From positions 18,755,501-18,819,500 of the forward strand of contig CP136896.1 of assembly GCA_034359265.1 (NCBI GenBank): a DNA stretch of 64,000 nucleotides. The letters are read 5' to 3'. Shown here in pieces: positions 1-11,900 of this stretch. The number at the start of each line of letters is the position of its first letter. The stretch's first letter is position 1. Source of the stretch: Canna indica (Eukaryota > Streptophyta > Magnoliopsida > Zingiberales > Cannaceae). The notes beneath the pieces were generated by a model, which saw nothing but the letters and a program-made list of their open reading frames with translations, was not told the DNA's origin and searched no databases. Position numbers and translations under genes: made by a program.

Positions 1-753
1 TCCAGCCAAAAGTCGCCCTTGGAAAATTTAGCATATAACATGTGCTTCCTAAGAGTCTACAGAACCATCCTCAAATGCTCAGCATGCTCCTCCATACTCC
101 TGGAATATATCAGAATGTCATCTATAAATACAATCACAAATCTATCCAGGTATTCTCTGAACATCAGGTCCATAAAGGCTGCTGGTGCATTTGTCAGCCC
201 AAAGGATATAACCAGGAACTCAAAATGGCCATACCTCGACCTGAAGGCGGTCTTAGGATTGTCACTATCCCGTATCCTCAACTGGTGATATCCTAACCGC
301 ATGTCAATCTTAGAAAACCACTGAGCCCCCTAAAGCTGATCAAATAAGTCATCAATACTGGACAACGGGTAACAATTCTTTACTGTGACCTTGTTAAGCT
401 GCTGATAATCGATGCACATTCATAAGGTCTCATCCTTCTTTTTCACAAAGAGCATTGGAGCACCCCAAGGCGAAACACTCGGGCGTATGAAACCCAAATT
501 AAGAAATTCCTGCAACTGGGACTTCAACTCTCTCAACTCAGCTGGTGTCATCCGATAAGGTGGATTGGAGATCGGCTTCACCCCAGGCTGCAAGTAAATA
601 CAGAACTCGATCTTCCTCTTTGGGGAAAACCTGACAACTCTTCAGGGAAGACATCGGAGAACCCGCATACCTCTGGCGTCCCCTCAATATCCCTGGCCGC
701 ACCTCCGTTTCCTTCTGCCACAGACACAAATGCCAAGAAGAACTGGCAACCGC
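1..753 (-). pseudogene. gypsy reverse transcriptase, N-terminal part
   Basis: The minus strand encodes the linker to [24 protein letters not shown], a stop in place of Arg before MCIDYQQLNKVT, and then [27 protein letters not shown] and the catalytic box FIDDILIYS (about 100-120). The catalytic Asp pair is present, but several stops show the copy is inactive. The remainder lies outside the window. Confidence 0.88.
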
Positions 754-1299
754 CTAGAAGTAGCTTCCGAGCCTTGAGAGCTGAAATGACCACCAACGAG
801 TCTCCCCTTCCCACACCTTGGAAGATAAACTGGGGCAATCCGAGCTACTGAAGGTAACAGTTTTAGCCATGCAGTCCATTGAGGTGAAATAGTCCGCCAA
901 CCAGTTCATGCCCAATATCACATCAAGTTCCAACATCGGCAGGAGTGTCAACTCGGCCATCAGTACATGCCCACAAACGATCTCCTCGCAGCCCCGAAAG
1001 ACTGTCTCTACCAGTATAGCATCGCCCGTAGGCATAGATACCACAAGAGGCAAATCAAGCATAGAGAGTTTCCCCGATAATTTAACAATAAATAATGCAG
1101 AAACAACGGAATGCGTAGCACCTGGATCAAACAAAAGAAAAGCTATAGCAGAACCAACAGTAAAATTACATGTCACTACTGCCCCGGATGACTCAGCGCT
1201 CTCTTGGTTCAAGGCAAAAACCTGTGCAGCAGGCCTCTCTATACCATCGGCTCGCTGTCCTCCGCCCTGAGTCTGACCCCTCTGAGCTACCGAACCCAT
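754..1299 (-). pseudogene. gypsy aspartic protease domain
   Basis: The minus-strand frame contains the retropepsin active-site segment LFDPGATHS, the flap-side PTGDAI segment and the C-terminal LDVILGMNWL motif typical of plant gypsy proteases. It matches the protease of the + strand element at 54808-55443 in length and order. The C-terminal end shifts frame before the reverse transcriptase. Confidence 0.85.
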
Positions 1300-1353
1300 T
1301 AATATCGGTGCCTTCCCTCTAGTCTGATCTGGCTGCTGACTACCTCTGCTAGA

Positions 1354-1395
1354 ACAGTCCTTCCTGTAGTGCCCAACCTATCCACAACCAAAACA
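1354..1395 (-). pseudogene. gag CCHC zinc knuckle with internal stop
   Basis: On the minus strand 14 codons spell a CX2CX4HX4C knuckle (CFGCG-stop-VGHYRKDC). The sixth codon is TAG where CAG (Gln) is expected. The + strand gypsy element at 54629-54670 has TAG at exactly the same codon. Confidence 0.8.
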
Positions 1396-1565
1396 TGCCT
1401 TTGATAATCCAAAGCAAGCTCCCTAGTGCTTCCTATGACATCGGCTAAATGGCTGCGACTCAGGACTCCGCTGTGAGCCTCCTGAAGACGCCTCGGTCCT
1501 GGACCCATGCAGCTTCTGACACTGCCCTTTCCTTTGCCCTGTTGTGGATCCATCGTCGTGCGAGT

Positions 1566-2441
1566 CTACTCAGAGTGAGCTAGTCGACCCCCCGAGTGCT
1601 GGGGCTGAAACCTTTTCTTCTGAGGTCCATCATGCCTGTTAGTTGGCACCAATGCCTCTTTCCGGAGTGCCTCATCCACAACCCGAGCAAAAGAAGTGTC
1701 CTCCGTGTAATGGATAAGTCTAGCGATCTGCGGCCTCGACCCCTCAACAAACCTCTTGACCCTGGCAGTCTCTATGGCTATCAAAGTGGGATGATACTTC
1801 GAGAGTCGGGTAAACTCCATCTCGTAGTCCATTACTGATATACTACCGGTCTGGCGCAGTAACTCGAACTCTGTCGCCCGCCTATCCTGGATGCTCAACG
1901 ACAAGTACTTCTCCACCATAGCGGCTCTGAACTCCTACAAGGTAGGGGGTGGTGCACCTGTTGCTCTGCGGTCCCTCCAGGTGTGAAGCCAATCCTTGAC
2001 TGGTCCTCTCAGCTGCAATCCGATCATCCGAGCGGTCGTCTCAAAAGAACAACCGAGCTCCATGCACAGCTCATAGCAATCACCAAGAAAACTGGTGATC
2101 TCCACCCACTGATCTGTCCCTATAAACTTCGGTGGCCTGAATTTGACAAAATCTGCATATGTGGGTGCTCCGGGAACTCTAACCATTGGTGCCACTGGCT
2201 CGACCACCTCTGGTACCGCGGGTACTGCTGGCACCGATTGCGGTTGCTGCCTCAGTTCTTGCTCCCTACGGAGTGCCTCAGTTAGCTCAGCCACTCGGGT
2301 CTGCAACTGCACAACCATGGGATCCTTTCCCACATCCTCCTGGGCCTCTTGCGCTCTCCCACGGCCCTGTCCCCGGCCTCGGCCTCGGCGCTCTGTAGAG
2401 TTACTGCTACTACCGCTCCAAGCGACGTTAAAAGCCTTCAT
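1566..2441 (-). pseudogene. gypsy gag polyprotein remnant
   Basis: The ATG at 2441 (minus) opens a frame with an Arg/Gly-rich start, a Glu/Gln-rich stretch that looks coiled coil, and then the retrotransposon gag core (ADFVKFRPPKFIGT, WLHTWRDR). One stop near 1933 splits it. The second half, from about 1919, has the gag signature VEKYLSLSIQDRRATEFELLRQ and SVMDYEMEFTRLSKY. It forms the capsid of the virus-like particle in intact relatives. The stop falls where relatives usually have Trp, which fits a G-to-A change. Confidence 0.85.
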
Positions 2442-2640
2442 CACTCTAAAATCACCACAAAGAAAACATCATGATTAGATAATTCAATTCACCATTAAAT
2501 CTTAAAGTAAACTAATAACAAGTCGCGCTGAGGTGCAGACTTAGCCCATTAATCTCATAACATAACCCTACCGTATACTGACACGCTAGCAATGCCCTAT
2601 ATGGTAAACAAATTCTAGGTCATAGTCATATCGAACCACA

Positions 2641-2653
2641 TGCTCTGATACCA
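2641..2653 (-). other. primer binding site, initiator tRNA-Met type
   Basis: The minus strand reads TGGTATCAGAGCA, complementary to the 3' end of plant initiator tRNA-Met. It lies 3 bases inside the LTR end at 2657. This fixes the orientation and the LTR boundary. Confidence 0.9.
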
Positions 2654-2656
2654 TAT

Positions 2657-5171
2657 TGTCACACCCCGTCCTAGGGTCACGTGATCGGCCAGGGTATACA
2701 TGTCTATACCCCGCAGCCTATCTCATGCACATGCCAACTCAAAATAAAACGTACATAGCGTAAATATGAGACAAGTTTTATTATAACTGAGAAACCAAAT
2801 CAGATTTCATTTTAAGAAATAAAGTTCAACCAGCCAAATTGAGTGCAAAAATTAATAAATAAAAGTTTATCCATTTTTCTCAAGAAAATATAATCTGAAA
2901 TAAAACATAAGAATGTCCCAAAGGACTATAACTCCAAGAATGCTAAAATACCATGTGCATGATCAAATACTACAAGACTCGACTACGACTCCTAACTAAA
3001 ACTGCTATGAAATCAATGGTATTTCTTTGCCCTCCAGCCGCGCCAAGTGCTCCAGCTTACCTCACTAGTTAGGCTCTGCAAAAAAAAACGAGGGTGAGCC
3101 CAAAGGAACTCAATAAGCGGTTCTACCAACCCCTACCACAAAACCAACCACAGAGATATAATATATATACATAAATACACCTGTCTCATACAGGGTGAAT
3201 GCAAAAAACGGGGTATGGCTAACTAACAGGCCACTTGACCATCTCATACCCAAAGACAAACCTATTCACATAGTAGTGAATTTACAACAGGCTTATCTGC
3301 CCACCCATGCCGAAAGGCATACAAGTCACTCATAAGGGTTATGAGGATAATCAGATTTTACGCATCCGAACTTATCACATGTCATACCCTTAAAGAAAAA
3401 TATGGGAATAATCGGGATTTACGTACCTATCCGAACTTATTCCAAAAAGAAATAAGAATAATTGGGATTCGTCCATCCGAACTTATTCTAGATAGAAACA
3501 GGAATAGTCGAGATTCGCCCATCCGAGCTTATTCAAGACAGAAACGAGAATAATCGGGATTCGCCCATCCGAATTTATTCCTTTTTAAACATAGGTCGGG
3601 ATTTACCCATCCAACCTTCCGGGCTCAAGCCCGCAAATCGGCACCTACCCGAGCCTCTCTGCCATTCATGAAAGATATGACGTCCATAAGACCTAAGTCA
3701 AGTGTCATCTACGGAGTCCTAGGGGTGTCCTTACAGGGGGAAAATATCGCTACACACTACGCCTGATCCCGACGCCCCAAACCTGCAATATTATTAACCC
3801 ATGAGGTTTTATTTCATGCAATTACATTCTTTTGTTGGCTCTTTAACATTTTATTCTGCCGCTTAAATTTTAATTCTACAATTAAAATTTAAATTCCCGA
3901 AATTAGGTTTTGTTTTCAGCCTACTGTTTGAGCCCAATTCTGGCGTACTCAAGCCGAATTTGGTTTTCAGAGTGCGTCTTATGGTTCTAGACTATATTTT
4001 CTGGTTAAATTGATAGGTTACACGACTATGTTCAGTAATCATTACACTTCACAAATGCAATTTCAAATTTCAGCATATTTAGATTTTCTGCATGCTTAAT
4101 TTAATTAACACAAAAATCACAGCAATAATAAATCCAAAATATTGCTAAACCAGATTTCATTCATCACAAACAATAATTAAAAAGGTCTATATTCTAAACA
4201 TAATTTAGCATGCTTCAAACCCTTACACCAACATCAAGATTCATGCTTCATAAATCAAGAACCATCAAGAACACAAATTATGTCATCAAGAATCAAATCT
4301 TTTCTCATGAAACCATGAATTTAACATGCTAAGATTCATGATTTTAATATTAAGCAAGACTTAACATCATAATAACATAACATGATTCATCACCAAGAAA
4401 GCTAAATCTCATTAAACCCAACATGCTCTCTTAGGCAATTTCACAAACACCTTGAGGGCATCCCATTACCCACCTTGGCCGAGCACCCCTAGGACCATCC
4501 TAGGGTTGCCGCACCACAAAAGGGGGTCCTCGGGCCTCCTCTTTCATGGAAACACGAGAAAAACGATGAGAAATCACAATTTCAAACGAAAAATCGGCAA
4601 GATTCCTCAACACCCAAGAAAACGGCTCAAGAACACAAGAACAAGAAGAGAAAAGGAATGAAGAACCACTCACAAGATTAGGAAGAAGAAGGGAGAAAGA
4701 AACTCCCGAAGACGGCTTCCGAAATCCGGCACACGAGAGGCGGCGACGGCTTGGCTCCTAAAGGGGGGGCGGCTCGGCTCGGCTCGGCTCCCCTCTCTCA
4801 AGATGAATTGTGCAGCTCCAACAAGGAGCCGCATGGCCTATGGCGGTGGTTTTATAATCCCCTCCCCAAACCCTCTTTTCAACCCTTCCCCTTTTCTAAC
4901 CCGCATCCACCTCAAGTCTGGATCCAAACCTGATAACCCCTCAACCCAACTAACCTCATGCTCAACACAAGCATCATAATTATGCCCAAGCACATGCATT
5001 AAAAATTTATTGCCAAATAAAGAAAACACAAAATTCATATTTCTACTTACCGAGCTCGCAAGCTCGTACTGGACCATGAGTCGACTCAATTCGACCTTGA
5101 ATTAGCCAGCTAGATTGGCAAACAAATAAAAATGAATAATAGCAATTAGCCATAATATCTCGGATATTACA
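2657..5171 (-). repeat. 5' LTR of the Tekay-like element
   Basis: This 2,515-bp LTR is bounded on the + strand by TGTCACACCC and GATATTACA. It is homologous along its length to the solo LTR at 61436-63846, sharing the CCGATCAC end, the 46-bp tandem array, the long AT-rich block near 4000-4400 and the segment with CACCACAAAAG near 4510. Minus-strand TTATAAAA near 4850 is a likely TATA box. Open frames inside it (for example around 4452-4933) have no recognisable protein and are treated as chance. Confidence 0.88.
3405..3600. repeat. about 46-bp tandem repeat inside the LTR
   Basis: GAATAATCGGGATT-type units start at about 3405, 3456, 3502 and 3548 (spacings 51, 46, 46). Each is followed by CATCCGAACTTATTC. 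The same array occurs in the solo LTR near 62115-62310. Such arrays in LTRs can act as enhancers; no such role is shown here. Confidence 0.8.
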
Positions 5172-7330
5172 CCGAGGTCTTGACTCTGTGAAAATCGAGC
5201 TCGTGAGAAGCGCGCCGATGACCTGACTCGATGAACATCGAGCTCATGAGAAGCGCACTTGGGGTCATTGAGGGCGTAGGAACCCAAGATAGACACTGAG
5301 GCTGACGAGCCAGATTGGTGAAAACTGAATTCTAGTCGCTGAATGTGGTGCTGAGGCCGACGAGCTTAGATTGGTGAAAATCGAGTCCCAATTGCTTACA
5401 GAGGCTTTGTAACGTCGAGAACAGGGGAAATTTGCCGAGGAGGAATGGTGTGTCACGTGGTTCCTCCTGCAAAGTATGCAATGATTGCAAGTGATATTAG
5501 ACACAAAAGAAATGCGTGGAATAGAAAGAGTAATTTCTTTGTGAAATATCATAAAGATACGTTGTGTCCCACCGAGAATTAAGCTCATCTTACACATGGT
5601 GGAGCCTCGTTAAAACCTTTCATGGGGAAAACTGCCAAGTGGGAACCTTAGCTGTAGTTGGCCCGTAGAGAGGTCACGTTCCAGGATCGTGGGAGTTCTC
5701 ATCCAGAGAGTTCGGCGATTTTGTAGGTGCCTTATCCAATGACCTCTGCGATCCGGTAGGGGCCCTCCCAGTTCAAAATGAGCTTACCTTCTCCGATCGA
5801 TTTTTTTTGGGGTTCAATTATTCGGAGAATAAGGTCTCCTTTTGTAAAATTTCTACGCCTCACACATTTGTCATATTTTTGAGCAATCTTAAGTTTCATT
5901 GCTTCTTCTCTGATTTTGACGAGCTCTTGCTCTTCTTCAATAAGATCGAGCTCGATGACTCGAGCTTCTGCGTTGCCCTGTTCATGGCCTGGCTCTACGA
6001 TCTTGACATGGATCATGGCCTCTGCTCCATAGACGAGCCGCTAAGGGGTCTCCGAGGTGGAGTATTTGGTAGTTGTGTTGTAACTCCAAAGTACTTCGGG
6101 TAGCTCTTCGACCCAATATCCCTTGACCCAGTCGAGCTTCTTTTTTAATCCTATTGGAATGATCATGTTGGCTGCCTCAGCCAGGCCGTTTGTCACTGTG
6201 GGTGTTCAACATACAAAATGAGTTATTGGATGTCGAGGTATGATTAGAACTCTCGAAATCGATGATCTATGAATTGTGTTTCGTTGTCGCTGACGAGTTC
6301 ACACGGTATTCCATACCCGCAAATGATGTTTTTTCAAACAAACTTTTGAACTTTGTTAGTCACAATTGAAGATAGGGGTTCGACCTCTATCCATTTGGTA
6401 AAGTAGTTGATTGCTACAACCAAGAATTTGAATTGTCGTGGAGCTAGGGGGAATGGGCCGAGGATGTCTATGCCCCATTTGTGGAACGACTAACTACTGT
6501 CTGAGCTGTGCAGCGGTTCATGGTGTAGTTGAGAGACTTCAGAGAATCTTTGGCATTTGTCATATTTTTTGACGTAGAGGCTACAATCTACTTTCATGCT
6601 TGATCAGAAGTAGTCGGCCCGAAGGATTTTGGCAGTCAGGGATTTTCCTCCGATGTGGTTGCCACAGATACCGTTGAGGACTTTCTCCATTATGGTGGCT
6701 ATCCAGGATTGGGCGACACACTTGAGGAGCGGTCGGGAGTATCCTCTCTTGTAGAACGGGTTATCAAGGAGTGTATAATAGCTTGCTATTCTTTTAAATT
6801 TACTTGGGTTGGAAATGTGTTCCAGAATCTCACCTCGTTTGAGGTAATTGATGTAGGGAGTTCTCCAGTCTGTGCCTTGTTCGACTATTTGGACCTCGAC
6901 CGAGGTGTCGGTCGATTGGATGCTCGGATGTCTGAGGACTTGTTGAATGACCGACCTATTATTTTGAGGCATTTTGGTACTAGCATGTTTGGATAGCAGG
7001 TCGGCTCAGGTATTTTCTTCCCGAGGTATGTGTTGAATCACGTAACTATCAAAGTTAGTGATCAAGGAAAGTACTAGTGAGAGATACCTTTCAATGGAGG
7101 GGTCCTTAGCTTGGCAAGTGTTGTTAACCTATCCTACGACAAGTCGCTTTTCACGATTACATTTCAAACTTTCACTTCCCGAGCAAGTTTTAAACCGGCG
7201 ATCAAAGCTTAATACTCTGCTTGGTTGTTGCTCGCTTTGAAATGGAATTGAAGGGACTGTTCTAAGGCTATGATTCCCTGACTATCGGGACTCCACCTCA
7301 AGCTCCTTAGTGAGCTTGGCTAGAACTCCC
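5172..7330 (-). mobile_element. Ty3/gypsy Tat/Ogre-like fragment (RNase H, integrase, LTR piece)
   Basis: On the minus strand, 7300-6975 encodes a degraded RNase H-like stretch (SNNQAEYEAL-type segment, then DPSIERYLSLVLSL and YVIQHIPREEN). The segment 6972-6604 contains WRTPYINYLKRG and the zinc-binding start GICGNHIGGKSLTAKILRADYF. The segment 6560-6240 encodes integrase core pieces (WGIDILGPF, FTKWIEVEPL, LVSDNETQF). The segment 6060-5732 encodes the C-terminal part ending KKSIGEGKLILNWEGPYRI. Stops and frame changes are frequent. Bases 5172-5600 hold LTR-like, gene-free sequence. Confidence 0.8.
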
Positions 7331-7513
7331 CGCACACGTTTTCGGCTCTCATAACCGTCACCCCCAGCATAGTGCTCCACTCAATTATCCGAATTCGATT
7401 TACACCGGTTTGGCTCGCCAGCCTTAGTGCCTATTACGCGGGCTCCAACGCCCTTAATGACCAGGACCTAGTTTTCACCAGCTTGGCTCGTCGGCTACCA
7501 CGCCAATACCTGA

Positions 7514-8013
7514 CTCCTCGCGCATGGTTCCGCCTACATACTTCGGCGTGCTCGGCCTGAACTCCCGAGTGCAGTCCTCAGCTACCATGTCGCCACTTGA
7601 CTCCTCGCGCGCGGTTCTGCCTTACGCTCCTCGACGAGCTCGGCCTGAATCCCCCGATCGAGTGCAGTCCTCAACTACCACGCCGCCATTTGACTCATCG
7701 CGTGTGGTCCTGCCTTACTCTCCTCGGCGAACTCGGCCTGAACTCTCGAGTCCAGTCCCCGGCTAACATGCCGCCACTTGGCTCCTCGCTCGCGATTCTG
7801 CCTTACGCTCCTCGACGAGCTCGGCCTGAACCCCTCGAGTGCAGTCCTCGGTTACCACGCTGTCACTTGACTCCTCGTGTTTGGTTCTGCCTTACGCTCC
7901 TCGGCGATCTCGGCCTAAACCCCCAAGCGCAGTCCCCGGCTACGACGCCACTACTTGGCTCCTCGCGCACGGTGCCGCCTTACGCTCATCGATGAGCTCG
8001 GCCTGAACCCCCG
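7514..8013. repeat. about 89-bp tandem array, five and a half copies
   Basis: Units begin with CTC(C/A)TCG at 7514, 7601, 7694, 7782, 7871 and 7959 (spacings 87, 93, 88, 89, 88), and the last is partial. Each carries GCCTTACGCTCCTCG and GCTCGGCCTGAA variants. The array is GC-rich, unlike its surroundings. Open frames across it are by-products of the repeat. It lies just outside the Tat-like fragment and may be part of that element's LTR or untranslated region. Confidence 0.85.
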
Positions 8014-8960
8014 TGTTGGCCTATGGTTTTCAACCATGGTCTTAATTTCAGTTTTGATGATAACAAACATGGAACTAATATTTTTATGAAAAAATATTTT
8101 CAAGTTCCAAGTTGGTTAGTGCATGATGTCCCCGATCGGAAAAATCGGAGAAATCGGTAAGGACGATTGTCGACGCTTAGGATTCATCGAGAAGTTTGAG
8201 TCTAGGTCTAGAATATCTAGATTATATATATATATTCTCTATTTGATGCACAAAAATAAAAAAAAAATGATGGTGAGATTTGTGAGGGTGAGATTTGGTG
8301 TCGTAATAAAGTATTGGCTTATCTGTTTCTTGTTCACCATCGTGGAGAGGAAGCAGAGGGAGAGAAATCGTGTTGTTCTAGTCTTCCCAACATAAATATA
8401 AAAATGTCGCAGGTGTGGTTTTAAATTCGAATCAGGTTGATTGAAATTGCATTGGGTTTGAGCTCGGTCCAATCCAAATTACATTTACGCAAATCCCACT
8501 CAACTAAAGCCCATTTTGCATTCGGTTGGATTGAATTTGAACTCAACCCAATATCTAGTCTTTGATCTTCAATTATACTTCACTCGCCACTTACACGCTT
8601 ACACAATTGTATGCGGATGCCATAGTTTATCTCAACTACCTGCGGGGCCCATTTTGTTTCACCAACAAACTCATGCCATTTCACCGAAAAAATATATATA
8701 CACGCCCAAAATAATGAATAATCCCCATAAGCGACATCCAAAAAGCACGTACTAATTATACATTTTGCACGTGCGAGGTCTCTCCCGTTTCGGTACTTGC
8801 TCTCTGTCGAATGCCTTCCCCACCTACCCCGCCAGCCACCGCGAACGATCTATATCAACCTCCAACGAGAGGCCGAGGTAGACTGAACTAATGGTGGCGA
8901 CCCTCCATCCAGGAATTGCGCCATAAGCTCTCCTCCTCTTTCTCCTCCAAGCTCTACTTC
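8014..8960. other. gene-free upstream region of the DHQ synthase gene
   Basis: AT-rich spacer with a short (AT)n stretch near 8224-8235. No coding signal is seen. The last 200 bases must contain the promoter and 5' leader of the gene starting at 8961. Confidence 0.6.
8767..8774. promoter_or_regulatory. G-box palindrome GCACGTGC
   Basis: A perfect CACGTG core lies about 190 bp before the DHQ synthase start codon. G-boxes bind plant bZIP and bHLH factors. Its position is suitable, but function is only inferred. Confidence 0.4.
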
Positions 8961-11900
8961 ATGGCGGCGGCCTCTCCTTTGCCCTCGATCAACTCCGCGC
9001 TCACCCGCTCCTCGGCTAAGCTATCCGTTGCCCCACCCCTCTCCCTCTCCACTGCCTCTTCCGCTTCCTCCTCCGTGGGTCGCCCCCACCTTTATCCCTC
9101 CTCCATCTCTTCGCTCTCCTCTGGTCGGATCGCAGCGCTCGCCCCGATCTCCGCTCGGAATCCATCCAGGATTCCGGCGGTGGTTGATGAGGTCAGGGAG
9201 ATGGCGGATTCTAGGGTTCCGACCGTTGTCGACGTTGATCTTGGAAGCCGGAGCTACCCGATCTACATAGGCTCTGGCTTACTTGACGAACCCGATCTGC
9301 TCCAGAGGTACTCATCAAAAGATTTCGTCCTTGATATGATTTTGGGTGTTCAATTCATTTTCTATTTTCTGAGGAATCAAATGGTTGTTTTAGGCATGTG
9401 CATGGAAAGAGCGTTCTGGTGGTGACTAACACTACAATCGCACCACTATACCTTGACAAAGTTATCAAAGCCTTGACTTATCAAAATCCCAAGGTGACGG
9501 TGGAGAGTGTCATTCTGCCAGATGGTGAGAAGTACAAGAACATGGTTAGTGCTTTGAAATAATTCTTCGTTTTCCTTTATCTCTGTGGCTTATGTATTGT
9601 CTAATAAAAATGTTTCGGGCATTTTGTGTAGGAAACACTGATGCAGGTCTTTGATAAGGCCATAGAATGCCGGATGGATCGTCGTTGTACCTTTGTGGCA
9701 CTTGGTGGTGGTGTTATTGGTGATATGTGTGGTTTTGCTGCTGCTTCCTATCTTCGTGGTGTTAACTTCATTCAGATTCCAACTACTCTAATGGCTCAGG
9801 TAAACTATTTAGCCATAACCTCCCCCTTTGGCTTTAGTTGTCCATCGACATATACAGATTAATTGTGCTAAGTGGTATAGTGTAATTGGGTCATGTTAAT
9901 TATATTCAGGTTGATTCATCGGTTGGGGGCAAAACTGGAGTAAACCATCCACTTGGGAAGAACATGATTGGCGCCTTTTATCAGCCACAATGTGTGCTGG
10001 TAGATACTGATACCTTGAACACATTGCCAGAAAGGGAACTAGCATCTGGTATAGCGGAGGTTGTGAAGTATGGTCTCATTAGGGATGCTCAGTTCTTTGA
10101 GTGGCAAGAAAAGAATATGCAATCTCTATTAGCAAGGTATCATCATAGTTCCTCATGTTTATATGTTATTACATCTTTTGGTTGGCTCCTTGTTAGTTTG
10201 ATTTAAGTCCACTTTGGCATTATTGTCATGTGAATTGTGTAAATCTTGTTTTTTATAATTTGATGAATTTAGTCATTTCTATAAATGATAGAAATTGAAT
10301 AACTGTAACATAATTAAGACTTGTTTACTAGATAGTTAGAAATTATTAAATATTTTATTGATTGTCTATGATACACATGAATGTTGCTTTTTGTAAAAAT
10401 TCATTTGCTTAAATAATGTTTTGCAGTTTTTATGGGACAAGGTTCAATTTTTATTCGGTTGATTGGTTCAGGTGTTTGCATCAGGGAAGTACCATGGAAG
10501 ACTAAAATTTGAATAATGGTACTTTGATAGATCAATATACAAAAAGCAATTTATCCTAATTATAATGATAAATCACTTGCAGCTCTGAATTGTATCTGGC
10601 ACTTCCAATTTTAGTAAGCTAATAATCACCTTCTCAATATTTTGTTATGTTGTTTCATTTTTAGAACGGGTTTTAAAATGACACATTATTTATAGTCGGG
10701 GAAAGCTTAAGTGAATATTTAAATACGTTTCTTTGACCAACTGCTTCAGCTACAGAATGTCAAAATCATGAACTAGGAAGGCTTGAATGGAGATTTTAAA
10801 TTTTATGCAGCCTACATTTTGCTATTTGAGTGTTCTCACTTAATGCGGTTATATGACAATAAAGGATGCATGCGACAACTCTAGATAGTTCAAATTCTTT
10901 TTACCAAAGATTCCCTGCCATTATTTTCAGGGTTTGTCTCATTAATATATGTATGACTCTGATATCTGGATAGGCTGTAGCTTCAGTAAGTAAGTTTCCA
11001 TATTCTTGGTGTACAAGTAAAAGAATTTATATAACGATGTTTATTCTTTTTGAAACCAAGAAAAACTATTGCGGCATCCTTGTTCCTATGCAATAATTGC
11101 AACTTGATCAACAACTTGTGATGTTTTTTGTGTCACATTAAGCTATGCTCTAACTTCCCTCTTGGAATGCCATGTAGTTAATATCTAATCATTTTTGAAG
11201 GCCTTAGAGATTCCTCATGCATGACTATGAATTCTTCAGAGTTCAACTTAGCTAGTTGGAACATTCTCATGGATGATTTTTGTTGTTTCAGAGATCCAAG
11301 TGCCTTAGCATATGCTATCAAGCGTTCTTGTGAAAACAAAGCTGAGGTTGTATCCTTAGATGAGAAGGAAAGTGGCATGAGGGCAACCCTGAACTTGGGA
11401 CATACATTTGGACATGTGAGTCTTGAGTTGAGAAGCGGTGCTATTTATCTTCTATTTGGAATGTATTTTGTTACTCAATAGTTACACTTAACTTTTTTTC
11501 TGAATGCCCTTAAGTGATTTAACTGGATATCAAATCTAAGTAGTGCTTAGATTACATCATACTTGTCCAACATGTTAAAGGACATATTAACAAGACACAA
11601 TAGATTGGTTGAATTATATATTGTTATATCATAGTGACTTATCAATTTTGTTAATTTGGAACATATTATTTTGTAGGATCTAATCTTAAAAAGCTGAAAA
11701 ACAAAATCAGTGCTAGAATTGATTAGTCACAATTTTTAATATCATGATTTTTTTCGTTGAAGATAGTATAAGCAAAAAAATAACCGTGTTGATCCCTAGA
11801 AGCCATGGTATTTGTTTCAAGAGCACGAAAATTGGAAGGGTCTGCTTAGCTATAGTTATTATAGCAATCAAATTCTTATAGCATTTATAATTTCATGTCT

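Larger units (their letters stand above)
1..5171 (-). mobile_element. Ty3/gypsy (Tekay/Del-like) retrotransposon, 5' LTR plus gag-pol part, cut by window edge
   Basis: Read on the minus strand, the order is 5' LTR (2657-5171), primer binding site (2641-2653), gag (about 2441-1566), zinc knuckle, protease (about 1299-754) and reverse transcriptase running off the window at base 1. Integrase and the 3' LTR lie outside. The coding part has in-frame stops: after gag PPPTL near 1933, in the zinc knuckle, and before the RT MCIDY motif. The copy is therefore dead. The LTR outer end (GATATTACA at 5163-5171) abuts sequence of a Tat-like gypsy element, so this copy probably jumped into that older element. 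The family assignment rests on protein similarity to the + strand element at 54-61 kb, which ends in a chromodomain-like region. Confidence 0.9.

Noticed and set aside
2143..2478. 111-codon + strand frame
   Set aside because: Shadow of the gypsy gag frame on the minus strand. Composition follows the Arg/Gly- and Gln-rich gag codons; no family resemblance.
4452..5089. Frames on both strands inside the gypsy LTR
   Set aside because: The same region exists in the solo LTR with different frames, so no selection for coding.
8916..8960. Upstream extension of the DHQS reading frame
   Set aside because: It starts with TTG, not ATG. The ATG at 8961 gives a typical plastid leader and correct length.
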